A stretch of 64,000 nt of DNA from contig JBDWQJ010000005.1 of assembly GCA_039986595.1 (NCBI GenBank), positions 434,001 to 498,000 of the forward strand, in the 5' to 3' direction. How positions within the stretch are numbered: position 1 is the stretch's first letter; every line of letters begins with the position of its first letter. The translations under genes were made by a program, and so were the position numbers. A model generated the notes under the pieces. It was given only the letters and a program-made list of their open reading frames with translations. It had not been told where the DNA came from and ran no database searches. This DNA is from Lentilitoribacter sp039986595 (lineage in GTDB: Bacteria > Pseudomonadota > Alphaproteobacteria > Rhizobiales > Rhizobiaceae). Below, one piece after another: positions 26,189 to 34,078 of this stretch.

Positions 26189-26707
26189 ATGTTCTTTAAT
26201 AAAAGTGCACGCAAAGAGGTTGAGGATGGGATTAAACCAATATTTCCAAGACTTTGGAGATATTGCCTTGTTTTGACCGGCAATAAGGATTGGGCCGATG
26301 ACTTAGCCCAAGCTGTTTGCCTTAAAGCACTCGAAAAAGCTGATCAATATAAACCCGGCACCAAACTTGATCGGTGGCTCTTTACCATCGCGCATAACAG
26401 CTGGATCAACGAATTACGCAAAAACGCTGTGCGGACCAGCGGCGGCATTGCAAATGTCGACGAGATAGATATCCCCGACACAAAACCTGATCCAGAATCG
26501 AATATTCTGGCGTCTGAGGTGTTAAAAGAAGTAATGGCACTGCCGGAAGCACAACGTGTTGCCGTAATTTTGGTTTACATTGAAGGTTATAGCTACCAAG
26601 AAGCAGCGGATGCTTTGGAAATTCCTATTGGAACGATCATGAGCCGGTTATCAGCAGCACGAACAAAATTAGCGAATAAATTAAATGATGAAAGTCAGAT
26701 TGCATGA
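26189..26707 (+). CDS. ECF-type RNA polymerase sigma factor
   Basis: Alternative sigma factor of 172 residues. Region 2 (about 20-85) contains WADDLAQAVCLKALEKADQY and DRWLFTIAHNSWINELRK, which binds the -10 element and core polymerase. Region 4 (about 110-165) contains LPEAQRVAVILVYIEGYSYQEAADALEIPIGTIMSRLSAAR, the -35-binding helix-turn-helix. The start ATG has AAGGT upstream. Its stop overlaps the anti-sigma start by 4 nt (ATGA), so translation is coupled. It likely controls its own operon and perhaps the lipoprotein downstream; that is inference. The inducing signal is unknown. Confidence 0.9.
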   Translation: MFFNKSARKEVEDGIKPIFPRLWRYCLVLTGNKDWADDLAQAVCLKALEKADQYKPGTKLDRWLFTIAHNSWINELRKNAVRTSGGIANVDEIDIPDTKPDPESNILASEVLKEVMALPEAQRVAVILVYIEGYSYQEAADALEIPIGTIMSRLSAARTKLANKLNDESQIA

Positions 26708-27456
26708 CTAAGCAACACAATTTCACAGACGAACAATTGGTCGCTTTTCTAGATGGCGAATTCGATCATACCCCCGCAGATGAAATAAAAGCCGCCCTCG
26801 CCCATAGTGATGTGCTTAATGCGCGCCTCAAACAACTCACATTAAACAAATCCGCCATGTCGGATGCCTTTGGTGCCCTTAACCAAACAGCACCAAATTA
26901 TGAAGATATTATGGGTGTTGATGTAGCTAAAAATGCAATTGATTATGGTAGCTTTATGAAAATTGCGGCTGTCGCATTGATTGCGCTTGGTGTCGGTTTC
27001 TTTGCATCCTCAATCATCAAGCAAGACAAATTGGATGGCTGGCATGAATATGTCGCTGCCTATCAAGCGCTTTATGCAACTGACACGCTCGCGCACGTGA
27101 ACAATGATGATCTCATGATCGAAAATGAACTTAAACGCGTGTCAGCAAAACTTGATGCTGAGATTTCAATCGCTGATCTACAGATCGATGAAAACCTTAC
27201 ATACAAACGTGGTCAGCTCTTAGAATATCAAGGCAGACCATTGGTGCAATTGGCATTTTTATCATCCGACGGCAAACCTGTTGCGCTTTGCATCATGAAA
27301 TCACAATCATCATTGGTTGCAAATCTAAACACACGTGAAATCGAACGCATGCAGTCAGCATATTGGTCGGACGGAAATTTCGATTATATGTTGATTGGTC
27401 CCGTCTCCGAAAGCATGATCGAGGAGTTCGCGACTGCGTTCTCACAACGTCTGTAG
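26704..27456 (+). CDS. Putative membrane anti-sigma factor
   Basis: A 250-residue single-span protein. A cytoplasmic N-terminal part (about 1-75) begins FTDEQLVAFLDGEFDHTPADEI, which matches the opening of anti-sigma factors. A transmembrane helix follows (about 80-100, MKIAAVALIALGVGFFASSI), then a periplasmic domain (about 105-250). The zinc-binding HxxxCxxC motif of ZAS anti-sigmas is absent and the only Cys is in VALCIMK, so it is not redox-type. The 4-nt overlap with the sigma gene supports the assignment. The periplasmic domain presumably receives the signal. Confidence 0.8.
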   Translation: MTKQHNFTDEQLVAFLDGEFDHTPADEIKAALAHSDVLNARLKQLTLNKSAMSDAFGALNQTAPNYEDIMGVDVAKNAIDYGSFMKIAAVALIALGVGFFASSIIKQDKLDGWHEYVAAYQALYATDTLAHVNNDDLMIENELKRVSAKLDAEISIADLQIDENLTYKRGQLLEYQGRPLVQLAFLSSDGKPVALCIMKSQSSLVANLNTREIERMQSAYWSDGNFDYMLIGPVSESMIEEFATAFSQRL

Positions 27457-27548
27457 CGCGTCATAAATCTCACAAAAAATCGTGATTAACTGCACATTAA
27501 CCATAAAATGGCACAATTTCCCAAAATTCACTTCGGGGGATGTGACCA

Positions 27549-28103
27549 ATGGCAACTTTATCGCCGAATACGCAGAAATTTTTCAAAAGATCGTCACTAC
27601 TGGTGCTCACAGCCGCATGCGCACTGACGCTTGCGTCTTGTGCGACTAAGAAAACAGTCTCAAATTCAGCTGATACGCAAGATCCAGAAGCGCTCGCCTA
27701 TGCATCACAAACACAAGCCAGAACATCTCCAATTAGCACCGTGCTGATTGAGGATGAAGTCGAGAACGACGAGTTGGTTTCAATTGAACCAGCAAAGATC
27801 GCTGATCCTCTGCTCAACGGCCAGATTACGCCATTAACACCAACCAATGGCACCCAAACGATTGATGATGCCCCGAGCACATCAATCGATACACCTGCTC
27901 AAAGCAGTGTCATTGCCGCACCAAGCATTGAGACAACGCCTGAAGCAACAGATAGCAAACCAACAGAAACCGCAGTCACTGACATCGACAAAGCAATCGA
28001 CACACCTATTGTGATTGAAGCTCCAGCGAACGATTCTGGTGATGAAGACGAGCTATGCATCGTTACTATCGATAACGATTGTTCTGCATCACTTGCTGAA
28101 TAG
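27549..28103 (+). CDS. Acidic, Thr/Ala/Pro-rich lipoprotein
   Basis: Function unknown. The 184-residue product has a basic start, a hydrophobic stretch and the lipobox LASC (Cys about residue 30), so it is predicted to be lipid-anchored. The rest is low-complexity and very acidic (DEVENDELVSIEPAK; many TPEAT/DTPA-like segments), probably unfolded. It ends with a Cys pair in ELCIVTIDNDCSASLAE. It lies 92 nt downstream of the sigma/anti-sigma pair on the same strand and may be part of that regulon. The start has a GGGGG run upstream. Confidence 0.65.
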   Translation: MATLSPNTQKFFKRSSLLVLTAACALTLASCATKKTVSNSADTQDPEALAYASQTQARTSPISTVLIEDEVENDELVSIEPAKIADPLLNGQITPLTPTNGTQTIDDAPSTSIDTPAQSSVIAAPSIETTPEATDSKPTETAVTDIDKAIDTPIVIEAPANDSGDEDELCIVTIDNDCSASLAE

Positions 28104-28320
28104 ATGGAGTTTTTTCACTACAAATCGATAATTACAGCGGCTCGCTCAATCTTCCTTGAAAGGCCATAATAGCTTTTTTACACTATCAATAAATAATGTT
28201 CCTGAGATCAGAGAGATGTTTTCAGACTTCAATTTCAAAGAAGCATCGCTCAATTATTCGATCGCATCTGGCAAGGGCAAGAAGGCAAATGAACTGATTA
28301 TTAGAGGTTGAGAACTATTC

Positions 28321-29103
28321 TTATGATTTATCGGCAACAGCTTTCTGTGACAAGCTAGCCTTTTGGGAGGCTGCTTTGGCATCATCTTCCTGCGTTTTTT
28401 TGTTAGCTCCCAACGCAATAAGTCGCCTATTTCGCTCTTCTCGCTTATGCCGATCTATATACCAATCCAAAAAAAGGTTCTCAATTAACTCGATGAGCAT
28501 TGCAGCTTCTTGTGGTTCAACATCCACTACATAGTTTACATCTTTTTCCATGTGCGCGCCGATGTTCCCAACTTTACGAATTGTGTCGATAGCTTCCCAA
28601 CTATCGGCAGGGACTCGATCTTTAATCGTCTGCAATTCATTATATAGGATACCACATTCCTTTTTTGACAACTTCCAAAAATCACGGACCATGCCCTGTA
28701 AACAACGCCGTGACATAGCTGCAGATGCTTTTGGGCTTTGATGTAGAATAAGACACGCTTCAGTGTAATTCTCGCGAATTTCCTGTGGTATGTATTCGGG
28801 TTGCGGTTTCGCGTTAGATTGAGGCAAAAGTTGGAACGAATTATGAACTAGCAAATGAGGTATATCGTTGCTCCCTGCATTAACCGATTTTGTTAGCTCA
28901 ACACTGAGCGTTAGCTCTTCGCAATCAGGATTGGGGCAAACTATAGCATTGGATCTCAACCCCACACGTCCTTTACGATAGCCCGTCACATGCAAATGTC
29001 TCCAAGCTTTGCTGTGGTTTGGTTCCGTTATAGTCGATGATTGGTTACAATACCCACATGTCCAGTTGAACGCCAACAATTCTGCTCCAAGTTGAAAAAA
29101 CAA
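28321..29103 (-). CDS. DUF4145-domain protein
   Basis: A 260-residue protein with two zinc-ribbon-like Cys pairs near the N-terminus (CGYC about 17-20; CPNPDCEE about 56-63). The DUF4145 core follows (about 110-210): LILHQSPKASAAMSRRCLQGM, a helix, and the signature WEAIDTIRKVGNIGAHMEKD. The charged C-terminal tail is Lys/Ala/Gln-rich. DUF4145 proteins are often found near restriction or other defence genes, but no such neighbours are seen here. The role is unknown. Confidence 0.75.
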   Translation of the reverse strand: MFFQLGAELLAFNWTCGYCNQSSTITEPNHSKAWRHLHVTGYRKGRVGLRSNAIVCPNPDCEELTLSVELTKSVNAGSNDIPHLLVHNSFQLLPQSNAKPQPEYIPQEIRENYTEACLILHQSPKASAAMSRRCLQGMVRDFWKLSKKECGILYNELQTIKDRVPADSWEAIDTIRKVGNIGAHMEKDVNYVVDVEPQEAAMLIELIENLFLDWYIDRHKREERNRRLIALGANKKTQEDDAKAASQKASLSQKAVADKS

Positions 29104-29252
29104 TTACCAGATTAATTGATTCCCTCACAACATGATAGATCGGGTCCATTTCTGTATTTTTTCAAATTTAAATGTTGCAGAACCCGATGACAAAAACTGC
29201 GAAACCGCGCGTCACGCTACAATCACAAAAGCCATTGATTTTATTGAAAGAT

Positions 29253-29329
29253 TGGTGGGCCCGGAGGGATTTGAACCCCCGACCAAGCGGTTATGAGCCG
29301 CCGGCTCTAACCAACTGAGCTACAGGCCC
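29253..29329 (-). tRNA. tRNA with CAU anticodon, probably tRNA-Ile2 (lysidine-type)
   Basis: A full cloverleaf of 77 nt with CCA encoded. The acceptor is GGGCCTG/CGGGCCC, the anticodon stem GGCGG/CCGCT holds loop CTCATAA, and the T stem is GGGGG/CCCTC around TTCAAAT. Anticodon CAU could mean elongator Met. But the anticodon arm with following CTTGGTC resembles E. coli tRNA-Ile2, and the acceptor has C4-G69 and C5-G68, the pairs used by TilS in E. coli. So tRNA-Ile(CAU) is favoured. Confidence 0.85.
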
Positions 29330-29481
29330 CACCATGATGATGTGCATCGATGACAGCTTATGCCGCAGGATCGTGGACGCGTCTAGTCTAAAAATGTAAA
29401 GATCACAATTCTTCGCCCTATTAAACTCACATTGTTTTGCAAATTAGGTCGATAATTGATGAATGTAATGGAGCCATAATT

Positions 29482-30210
29482 TTGCGAAAACAACTTACCC
29501 TCACATCACTGGTTATTTCGGCTATGCTTGCAACAACAGCGCTCGCGTCTGCTGAAGAAAACAAGACAGGCACGATATCGGTTACTGGCGTTGGAATTAT
29601 CACTGCAGCACCTGATATGGCAACGATAAATCTCACAGTTTTGCGCGAAGCTGAAACGGCTAAAAGCGCGTTGTCTGACAATAATTCTGCGATGAATGAT
29701 ATTTTAAATGCGATGAAAGACTTCGGGATTGAGGATAAAGATCTACAAACATCAAATTTCTCAGTTCAACCAAGATACATTTATCCCAACAATAACAATC
29801 AGATAAAATCACCCCGGATTGTGGCCTATCAAGTATCCAATTCGCTCGCCATCCGCATTCGCGATCTGGCCCGTGTCGGCGAAATTTTAGATAAGTCTGT
29901 GACGCTTGGTGTGAATGAAGGTGGTAATATTTCCTTTGGTAATTCAGATCCAAAACCTTTGCAGATGCAAGCACGTGCGGAAGCGATGAAAAACGCCGTT
30001 GAAAAAGCTAAAGTTCTAACCGAGGCTGCAGGTGTTGAAGTCGGTTCAATTCGCCAGATTGGCGAGCAATCCTTTAATCCATCGCCGCAACCGATGTTGC
30101 GCGGTCAGGTCGCTAAAATGGCGATGGCCGAAAGCGATGCGGTTCCCATTGCAAGCGGTGAAAACACGTATCGCATCACCGTGAATGTGACTTTTGAAAT
30201 AGATCAATAA
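29482..30210 (+). CDS. SIMPL-domain (DUF541) periplasmic protein
   Basis: A 242-residue exported protein of unknown biochemical role; the family is linked to stress and outer-membrane functions. No ATG gives a full protein. TTG at 29482 is chosen because GGAG lies eight bases upstream and it opens a signal peptide ending TTALASA-EENK. The domain shows ISVTGVGIITAAPDMATINLTV (about 34-55), LQTSNFSVQPRYIYP and the C-terminal YRITVNVTFEID. A strong hairpin follows the stop. Confidence 0.85.
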   Translation: MRKQLTLTSLVISAMLATTALASAEENKTGTISVTGVGIITAAPDMATINLTVLREAETAKSALSDNNSAMNDILNAMKDFGIEDKDLQTSNFSVQPRYIYPNNNNQIKSPRIVAYQVSNSLAIRIRDLARVGEILDKSVTLGVNEGGNISFGNSDPKPLQMQARAEAMKNAVEKAKVLTEAAGVEVGSIRQIGEQSFNPSPQPMLRGQVAKMAMAESDAVPIASGENTYRITVNVTFEIDQ

Positions 30211-30215
30211 ATACA

Positions 30216-30247
30216 AAAAACCCCGGTACGCGAATACCGGGGTTTTT
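30216..30247. terminator. Bidirectional rho-independent terminator
   Basis: The stem AAAAACCCCGGTA/TACCGGGGTTTTT with a 6-nt loop lies between the SIMPL gene (plus) and the exported basic protein (minus). A-runs before and T-runs after let it serve both convergent genes. Confidence 0.9.
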
Positions 30248-30263
30248 AGTTCTATAGGTTATC

Positions 30264-30638
30264 CTACCAAGCTGCGCGTCGAGCGATCACAGGACAGCCG
30301 CGGTCATTGGCAAATACGACCTTCACACGATGTCCGCGCTTATAACCCTTTACAACGATCTTACGGTGGTTGGCACGCATGATTTTTGCATGTTTAACAC
30401 CAAATCTTTTACGGGCTTTTTTAACTGCTTTTCGTGGTGAACAATAAAAGTTACGCGAGCTTGGCGGGGTAAAGTGCCTGCGGTGCTCAGGATTTATTCG
30501 AACAACCGGACCATGACCGTGATGACCGTAGCGGAATTCAAATGTAACACCACCAGCTGATGCGGATTGCGCACCTGCGCCAAGTGTTGCTGCTGAAATG
30601 ATGATAGCGATAAAGCTTTTCTTTAATTGGTTAAACAT
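30264..30638 (-). CDS. Small exported basic protein of unknown function
   Basis: Not recognised beyond its type. The 124-residue product has a signal peptide (about 8-29, ending GAQSASA-GG). The His-rich stretch RYGHHGHGPVVRINPEHRRHF may bind metal. Two Cys (NFYCSPRK and DRGCPVIA) could pair. A Lys/Arg-rich central part (KAVKKARKRFGVKHAK) has a repeated VKHAKI/VKGYKRGHRVKV pattern. It shares a bidirectional terminator with the SIMPL gene. Start ATG lies 9 nt after GGAGG. Confidence 0.65.
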   Translation of the reverse strand: MFNQLKKSFIAIIISAATLGAGAQSASAGGVTFEFRYGHHGHGPVVRINPEHRRHFTPPSSRNFYCSPRKAVKKARKRFGVKHAKIMRANHRKIVVKGYKRGHRVKVVFANDRGCPVIARRAAW

Positions 30639-30743
30639 AATAGACCTCCAGTGATTTGCATGACTGAAATCTAATCAAAACCAACTGAACCAAAACAGAA
30701 CTTGTCGTTCATATTCCATTCATGAAGTTTAAGATCATATATT

Positions 30744-31163
30744 TCAATTACTTACATGCAATATAATTTGTCGATCATGCGGATGATCCCGATGTTCAAA
30801 CAGATATATCCCCTGCCATGTACCTAAAACAGGTCGATGATTGGCAACCGGGATGGAAAGCGAAACAGGCATCATCGCAGCTTTTATATGCGCTGGCATA
30901 TCATCGGGGCCCTCCATCGTGTGGCGCACCCAACTCATCGACGGGTGATCCGTGCGCGGCACAAGACGTTTGAAAAAACTATCCAAATCAAACCGTACAT
31001 CCGGATCTGCATTTTCTTGAATAAGCAGCGAGCAAGACGTATGCCTGACAAACAGCGTCAAAAGTCCATTTTCAATCCCAGCGCTTTGCACAAAATCAAC
31101 AGCCTCGTGGGTAAACTCATACAAGCTTGAACCTTGAGTGTGCATATGAACAGTCTTTTGCAT
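30744..31163 (-). CDS. YjbQ-family protein (UPF0047)
   Basis: A 139-residue cytoplasmic protein of the YjbQ/UPF0047 family, some members of which have weak thiamine-phosphate synthase activity. Family motifs: LLTLFVRHTSCSLLIQENADP (about 35-55), RTDHPSMSWVRHTMEGPDDMPAH (about 71-93), and GTWQGIYLFEHRDHP near the end, with conserved His and Asp at a presumed metal site. It begins 3 nt after the GST stop on the same strand, so both are probably one operon. Confidence 0.88.
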   Translation of the reverse strand: MQKTVHMHTQGSSLYEFTHEAVDFVQSAGIENGLLTLFVRHTSCSLLIQENADPDVRFDLDSFFKRLVPRTDHPSMSWVRHTMEGPDDMPAHIKAAMMPVSLSIPVANHRPVLGTWQGIYLFEHRDHPHDRQIILHVSN

Positions 31164-31166
31164 GGA

Positions 31167-31844
31167 TTATTTTTCCACCCCAGTTGATCCAAAATAAATT
31201 GCTTGATCACCTTCTTGCCATCTGGGGTATTTTTCCATGATGGATAAAAAGCGTTCTGAACTCACAAAATTATCAAGAACTTTGATTAGATTTGGCCAAG
31301 GCTGATCATTAAACCAATCCTTATCAACATTTGCGAATTGCCGCACAAATGGAAAAATAGCGAGATCAGCAAGAGAGATACGATCACCAAACAGATACCC
31401 TTCACTTTTTAAAAGCAAGGCTTCAAGTTCCATCAAATGTTCAGATGCTATTTTCCGCTCATCGTCCACGTCAACATTTTCATGACGATTGGCATATTTA
31501 TATCGATCTAACGCCGTTTTAAATGGCCCATCAAACTGTGCAATTAGTGACAGCATGTCATCCAAGTTCGCGGCATCAGGGTTCAACAAATGCTCAGGAT
31601 CATTTTGCCCCAGAGCAAAAAGCATGACATCCAGGCTTTCATCAATCACCTGACCTTGAGGTAGTATCATCACAGGAACTGTGCCCTTGGGTGAGACTTC
31701 AAGCATGTGTTCAGGTTTATCCCGCAAGATAATTTCTCTAAGCTCGACACCCAGCTTAGATGAGTTGAGCGCTAATCGTGCCCGCATCGCATAGGGGCAC
31801 CTTCGGAAAGAATAAAAAATTGGATTGCTCATGGACATATTCAT
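31167..31844 (-). CDS. Glutathione S-transferase family protein
   Basis: A 225-residue GST-fold protein. The N-terminal thioredoxin-like domain contains YSFRRCPYAMRARLAL with a Cys at the position used by omega- and Grx-like GSTs, KGTVPVMIL (cis-Pro) and the glutathione-contacting VIDESLDVM. The C-terminal helical domain contains LFGDRISLADLAIFPFVRQF, the GST N-capping motif. The true start is uncertain among ATGs at 31844, 31838 and 31832; none has a good ribosome binding site. The substrate is unknown. It heads a short operon with the YjbQ gene. Confidence 0.82.
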   Translation of the reverse strand: MNMSMSNPIFYSFRRCPYAMRARLALNSSKLGVELREIILRDKPEHMLEVSPKGTVPVMILPQGQVIDESLDVMLFALGQNDPEHLLNPDAANLDDMLSLIAQFDGPFKTALDRYKYANRHENVDVDDERKIASEHLMELEALLLKSEGYLFGDRISLADLAIFPFVRQFANVDKDWFNDQPWPNLIKVLDNFVSSERFLSIMEKYPRWQEGDQAIYFGSTGVEK

Positions 31845-32003
31845 AAATTGCGGCTCTGCACTTGGTTCACTGTTAAAATATTGCCTTCTTTTTACAATAG
31901 CAATCAAGCATCACTTAATCGTGATGAGGTGAGGCACTTTGCCCTCAAGACTTATAAGATATCAATCGCTAAGTTGCTGCAAATTCTTAAACTCGGGGAA
32001 ATC

Positions 32004-32600
32004 ATGAAAACCTTTCGCATAGTACTTTGGTCGCTCATTGCAATTATTGCTGTTGGAATGGTTGCTGTTAGTTTTGATTGGACAAAAAATACCACAACAA
32101 ATGAAGCTGCCTTTGGTGGTCCATTTAAGCTGGTTGATCAAAATGGTGCTGAAATTACCGAAGCAGCTTTTGCAGAAAAACCAGCGGCGGTGTTTTTTGG
32201 TTTTACTCATTGTCCAGAGATATGCCCGACGACACTATATGAACTTGATGGATGGCTGGATGCAGCAGACCCATCGGGCGAGAAAATCAATGCTTACTTC
32301 GTAAGTGTTGATCCTGAAAAAGATACCGCAGAAATTTTAAATACCTATGTCAGCAATGTCACAGATCGCGTTACGGGCATTACCGGCCCATTGGATGACG
32401 TATCTGCCATGCTGCGCGATTTTAAAGTCTATTTCAAGAAAGTGCCATTGGATGCAAATGACCCAGATGGTGACTACACAATGGATCACACAGCATCTGT
32501 ATTGCTGTTTCACAATGGTGGTCGATTTAAAAGCACAATCGCCTATGGCGAAAATCCTGACACTGCGATCCAAAAGCTTAAAAACCTAGTCGAAGGCTAA
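32004..32600 (+). CDS. SCO1/SenC-family copper chaperone
   Basis: Membrane-anchored thioredoxin-fold protein that delivers copper to the CuA site of cytochrome c oxidase. From the ATG at 32004 (GGGG seven bases upstream) it is 198 residues. An N-terminal transmembrane helix (about 6-24) precedes the domain. Copper ligands are present: Cys70 and Cys74 in HCPEICPTT, and His162 in MDHTASVLLF. A 52-residue longer frame upstream is unlikely. No cytochrome oxidase genes lie nearby. It is followed by a 167-bp gap and prmA. Confidence 0.9.
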   Translation: MKTFRIVLWSLIAIIAVGMVAVSFDWTKNTTTNEAAFGGPFKLVDQNGAEITEAAFAEKPAAVFFGFTHCPEICPTTLYELDGWLDAADPSGEKINAYFVSVDPEKDTAEILNTYVSNVTDRVTGITGPLDDVSAMLRDFKVYFKKVPLDANDPDGDYTMDHTASVLLFHNGGRFKSTIAYGENPDTAIQKLKNLVEG

Positions 32601-32767
32601 ATACCCAATAAAGGCTCAACCACTAAAATGATGCCGTGTGGCGAATGATAAATCGCTACCATTTCCAGATAAAACAACCGCACCACTTTACCTCTTTCAA
32701 TAGCCGTGCCAAATAGACCCCAGCAAAGCGCGATATCATTTTTTAAGCGCTATAATAGGGATATTCC

Positions 32768-33655
32768 ATGCCACAAATCCGTTTACACGTCACAACTGAT
32801 GAGGACACCGCCCATACTCTGCTTGATTTATTAGAAATCGAATTTGAGGATGATGGCTTTGCAATTTCCACAACAGAAATCGATGAAGATGCGAAAATTT
32901 GGAATGCGTCCGTCTATGTTGATGATCAAACGCAAGATGATGCAAACGCTCGACTTCTAAAGGTATTACGCACATCTAATTTTGATTTGGAAATTAGTAC
33001 AGAAATTCTTCCTGATATAGATTGGGTATCTCACACACTTGAAGGTTTAACGCCAGTTGAAACAGGACGATTTATCATTCATGGCTCACATGATCGCGAT
33101 GTCGTTAAGGCGTATCAACATTCTGTTGAGATCAATGCAGCGCAAGCATTTGGCACCGGACACCACGGCACAACAGCTGGATGTCTTGAAATGATTGAAG
33201 CTACGGGTAAAAAATCACATGATAATTTGCGCGGTTTCTCTCCTATCTTAGATTTGGGCACCGGAAGCGGCGTATTGGCAATTGCAGCGGCAAAACTATC
33301 GCACGCAAAAGTCCTTGCAACCGACATTGATCCTATTGCGACGAAAACTGCTCATCACAATGCAAAGTTCAATCAGGTTGGACATTTAATTGACTGCAAA
33401 ACCGTCAATGGTTTCAAATCGCCAATTTTTGCTGAAAAAGGACCGTTTGGTCTGATCATTGCAAATATATTGGCGCTCCCGTTAATGCGTATGGCGCCTG
33501 ACATTACCAAAAACCTGAAACCTGGCGGTACTGTTATTTTATCCGGTATTTTGTCCGAACAAAGACTTAAAGTCTTATCAGCGTTTAATCGTGAGGGCTT
33601 GGGGCATCAACAAACGATCTGGCGCAATGGCTGGGTTACTATCGTTCTTAAATAA
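32768..33655 (+). CDS. prmA: Ribosomal protein L11 methyltransferase
   Basis: SAM-dependent methyltransferase that modifies ribosomal protein L11. The 295-residue length is normal. An N-terminal substrate-recognition domain (about 1-105) is followed by the Rossmann domain: QAFGTGHHGTTAGCLEMIE (about 125-143), motif I ILDLGTGSGVLAIAAAKL (about 160-177), the acidic ATDIDPIA, and the catalytic-region ANILALPL. It is convergent with the small DUF1127-type gene. A downstream hairpin at 33671-33693 may stop both. Confidence 0.93.
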   Translation: MPQIRLHVTTDEDTAHTLLDLLEIEFEDDGFAISTTEIDEDAKIWNASVYVDDQTQDDANARLLKVLRTSNFDLEISTEILPDIDWVSHTLEGLTPVETGRFIIHGSHDRDVVKAYQHSVEINAAQAFGTGHHGTTAGCLEMIEATGKKSHDNLRGFSPILDLGTGSGVLAIAAAKLSHAKVLATDIDPIATKTAHHNAKFNQVGHLIDCKTVNGFKSPIFAEKGPFGLIIANILALPLMRMAPDITKNLKPGGTVILSGILSEQRLKVLSAFNREGLGHQQTIWRNGWVTIVLK

Positions 33656-33670
33656 ATATAGCGCCCAAAT

Positions 33671-33693
33671 AAAAAGCGGCCATTCGGCCGCTT
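33671..33693 (-). terminator. Rho-independent terminator of the DUF1127-type gene
   Basis: The perfect stem AAGCGGCC/GGCCGCTT with a 4-nt ATTC loop is followed on the minus strand by a T run. It lies 30 nt past the small gene's stop and 16 nt past the prmA stop on the other strand. Confidence 0.82.
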
Positions 33694-33722
33694 CGATCTT
33701 CGTGTTCTAAACGCAATTGGTA

Positions 33723-33896
33723 TTAGACACCGTAAGGCTGATAGCCTTCTTTGCGAATTTCATCGCGACTACGGCCAATTGACTTTAGCGTCGCATCGTC
33801 AAGACCAATAAGTGTGCCATTAACATAACGACGAACCTGACGTTCGCGTGCGTTGATCATGCGCTCAAATGCAGATTTAAAAAGTGAGTTTGCCAT
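33723..33896 (-). CDS. Small basic DUF1127-type protein, 57 residues
   Basis: A 57-residue open frame with AAGGA nine bases before its ATG and its own terminator. The translation starts MANSLFKSAFERMINARERQ, continues RRYVNGTLIGLDDATLKSIG and ends RDEIRKEGYQPYGV. This matches the DUF1127/YjiS-like pattern of an amphipathic helix, a conserved Leu-Asp-Asp turn, and Arg/Ile near the end. In Agrobacterium and Brucella such proteins affect phosphate, carbon or fucose metabolism and can bind RNA; no role is claimed here. Confidence 0.85.
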   Translation of the reverse strand: MANSLFKSAFERMINARERQVRRYVNGTLIGLDDATLKSIGRSRDEIRKEGYQPYGV

Positions 33897-34078
33897 TTTA
33901 ATAGTTCCTTCTGTGGTTCATTGCCACCCGATACAGTTTCAATATAGCGCAAAAAAAATAATTGTGCAGCGCAATATCAACACATGAGCCATGCAGTCAG
34001 TGCATAGGTAATATTGCTGTATTTTATCGACGCACCGCGCTATGTTCTGCTTTGAATTATTCGCTATTAGGAATTGAT

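Noticed and set aside
28216..28311. 31-codon frame (starting MFSDFNFKEASLNYS) that could be an alpha/beta-hydrolase N-terminal remnant.
   Set aside because: Too short and the resemblance is limited to a few residues; no clear ribosome binding site.
32602..32696. Minus-strand short GTG frame (VVRLFYLEMVAIYHSPHG...) between the Sco gene and prmA.
   Set aside because: GAGG lies upstream, but the start is rare, it has no recognisable fold and lies in a spacer expected to hold the prmA promoter.
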